Source of the DNA: Firmicutes bacterium UBA1764
GTDB taxonomy: Bacteria; Bacillota; Clostridia; Peptostreptococcales; Anaerovoracaceae
Assembly: GCA_002315535.1 (NCBI GenBank)
Contig: DCHA01000016.1
Location: 2,963-8,466, forward strand
Direction of reading: 5' to 3'
DNA: 5,504 nucleotides
The translations under genes were made by a program, and so were the position numbers. Below the pieces are notes generated by a model, which worked only from the letters and a program-made list of their open reading frames with translations, was not told where the DNA came from and ran no database searches. Within the stretch, counting starts at the first letter, position 1. Each line of letters starts with the position of its first letter. This document shows positions 4,999-5,504 of this stretch, in pieces.

Positions 4999-5504
4999 CA
5001 GCTTCTCCTTTCGATGGCTTCCTCAAGCCTGTCGCAAACGGTTCTAAGAACCTTCAGCCTTGCATACGGTTTATCATTGGCCTCGACTATGGTCCACGGC
5101 GCGAACTCTGTCGAGGTCTTCTTGATCATATCGTCAATTGCCTTTTCGTAAAGATCCCACTTCTCTCTGTTGCGCCAGTCCTCGTCGGTAATCTTCCATT
5201 GTTTTTCCGGAGTGTTCTGTCTGTCAGTAAATCTCGCAAGCTGTATGTCCTTGTCGATCTGAAGCCAGAATTTAATTATTACTGCGCCCCAGTTTACGAG
5301 CCCGTATTCAAATTCGTTAATCTCTGCATACGCTCTCTTCCAGTCGTTTTCGCTGCAGAAGCCCTCGAGCCTTTCAACCATTACGCGGCCGTACCAGGTC
5401 CTGTCAAAGATAGAGAACTCGCCATTATCAGGCAGCCTCTGCCAGAAGCGCCAGAGGTGGTGGCGGTTCTTTTCGTGTGGCTCCGGCGATGCAATCGGAT
5501 AGAC
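4998..5504 (-). CDS. pap: Polyphosphate:AMP phosphotransferase (PPK2 superfamily), C-terminal part
   Basis: The last 168 residues of a gene that starts beyond the right edge; the frame stays open to 5504. Visible are H-H-L-W-R-F-W-x-R-L-P (15-25), the Walker-B-like I-F-D34-R35-x-W-Y-G-R-V-M-V-E-R-x-E-G-F, and the lid-type segment K-Q-W-K-I-T-x-E-D-W-R-N-R-E-K-W, then A-P-W-T-I-V-E-A-N-D-K. These are hallmarks of the PPK2 superfamily. The last two fit the polyphosphate:AMP phosphotransferase branch, which makes ADP from AMP and polyphosphate, better than the short PPK2 kinases. The Walker A loop and, if this is a two-domain enzyme, the N-terminal domain lie outside the window. The internal ATG at 5379-5381 falls inside the Walker-B-like motif, so it is not the start. 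The stop overlaps the ppk1 ATG. The branch assignment is from memory of family motifs. Confidence 0.87.
   Translation of the reverse strand, partial: VYPIASPEPHEKNRHHLWRFWQRLPDNGEFSIFDRTWYGRVMVERLEGFCSENDWKRAYAEINEFEYGLVNWGAVIIKFWLQIDKDIQLARFTDRQNTPEKQWKITDEDWRNREKWDLYEKAIDDMIKKTSTEFAPWTIVEANDKPYARLKVLRTVCDRLEEAIERRS

Overview
The window looks like a chromosomal segment of a low-to-moderate G+C member of the Bacillota, probably Clostridia. The evidence is strong AGGAG-type Shine-Dalgarno sites, tightly packed overlapping genes, a clostridial-style small P-loop protein and a Gram-positive-type small membrane toxin. The genus cannot be told from the sequence. All large genes lie on the minus strand, in two operons separated by a gene-poor stretch (about 1096-1649).

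Right operon (transcribed 5504 to 1650): the 3' part of a polyphosphate:AMP phosphotransferase of the PPK2 superfamily, a complete polyphosphate kinase 1 (ppk1), and an exported, C-terminally membrane-anchored PIG-L/LmbE-type deacetylase. Stop and start codons overlap (TGATG) or nearly touch (TAAAATG), so translation is probably coupled. The first two enzymes handle the same polymer: PPK1 makes polyphosphate from ATP, and the AMP phosphotransferase spends it. The operon ends at a hairpin at 1531-1571.

Left operon (transcribed about 1135 to below 1): a well-formed sigma-A-type promoter, a 139-aa P-loop protein of unknown role, a NUDIX hydrolase of the CoA-pyrophosphatase type, and the first 21 codons of a lipoprotein. 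These genes also overlap or abut.

Between the operons, on the plus strand, lies the most interesting element: an unlisted 33-codon gene for a small hydrophobic peptide with a basic tail, with its own good promoter and Shine-Dalgarno. A second good promoter on the opposite strand (1614-1641) would make a short RNA of about 80 nt running into the same hairpin. This layout matches type I toxin-antitoxin loci of the Fst/par and TxpA/BsrG kind. The two convergent transcripts begin with nearly the same sequence, so the toxin mRNA's 5' leader is complementary to its own 3' region. The antisense RNA also lies inside the 3' end of the polyphosphate operon, so read-through operon mRNA would carry the antitoxin sequence. 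Upstream of the toxin promoter is an unexplained 14-bp hairpin (1203-1247).
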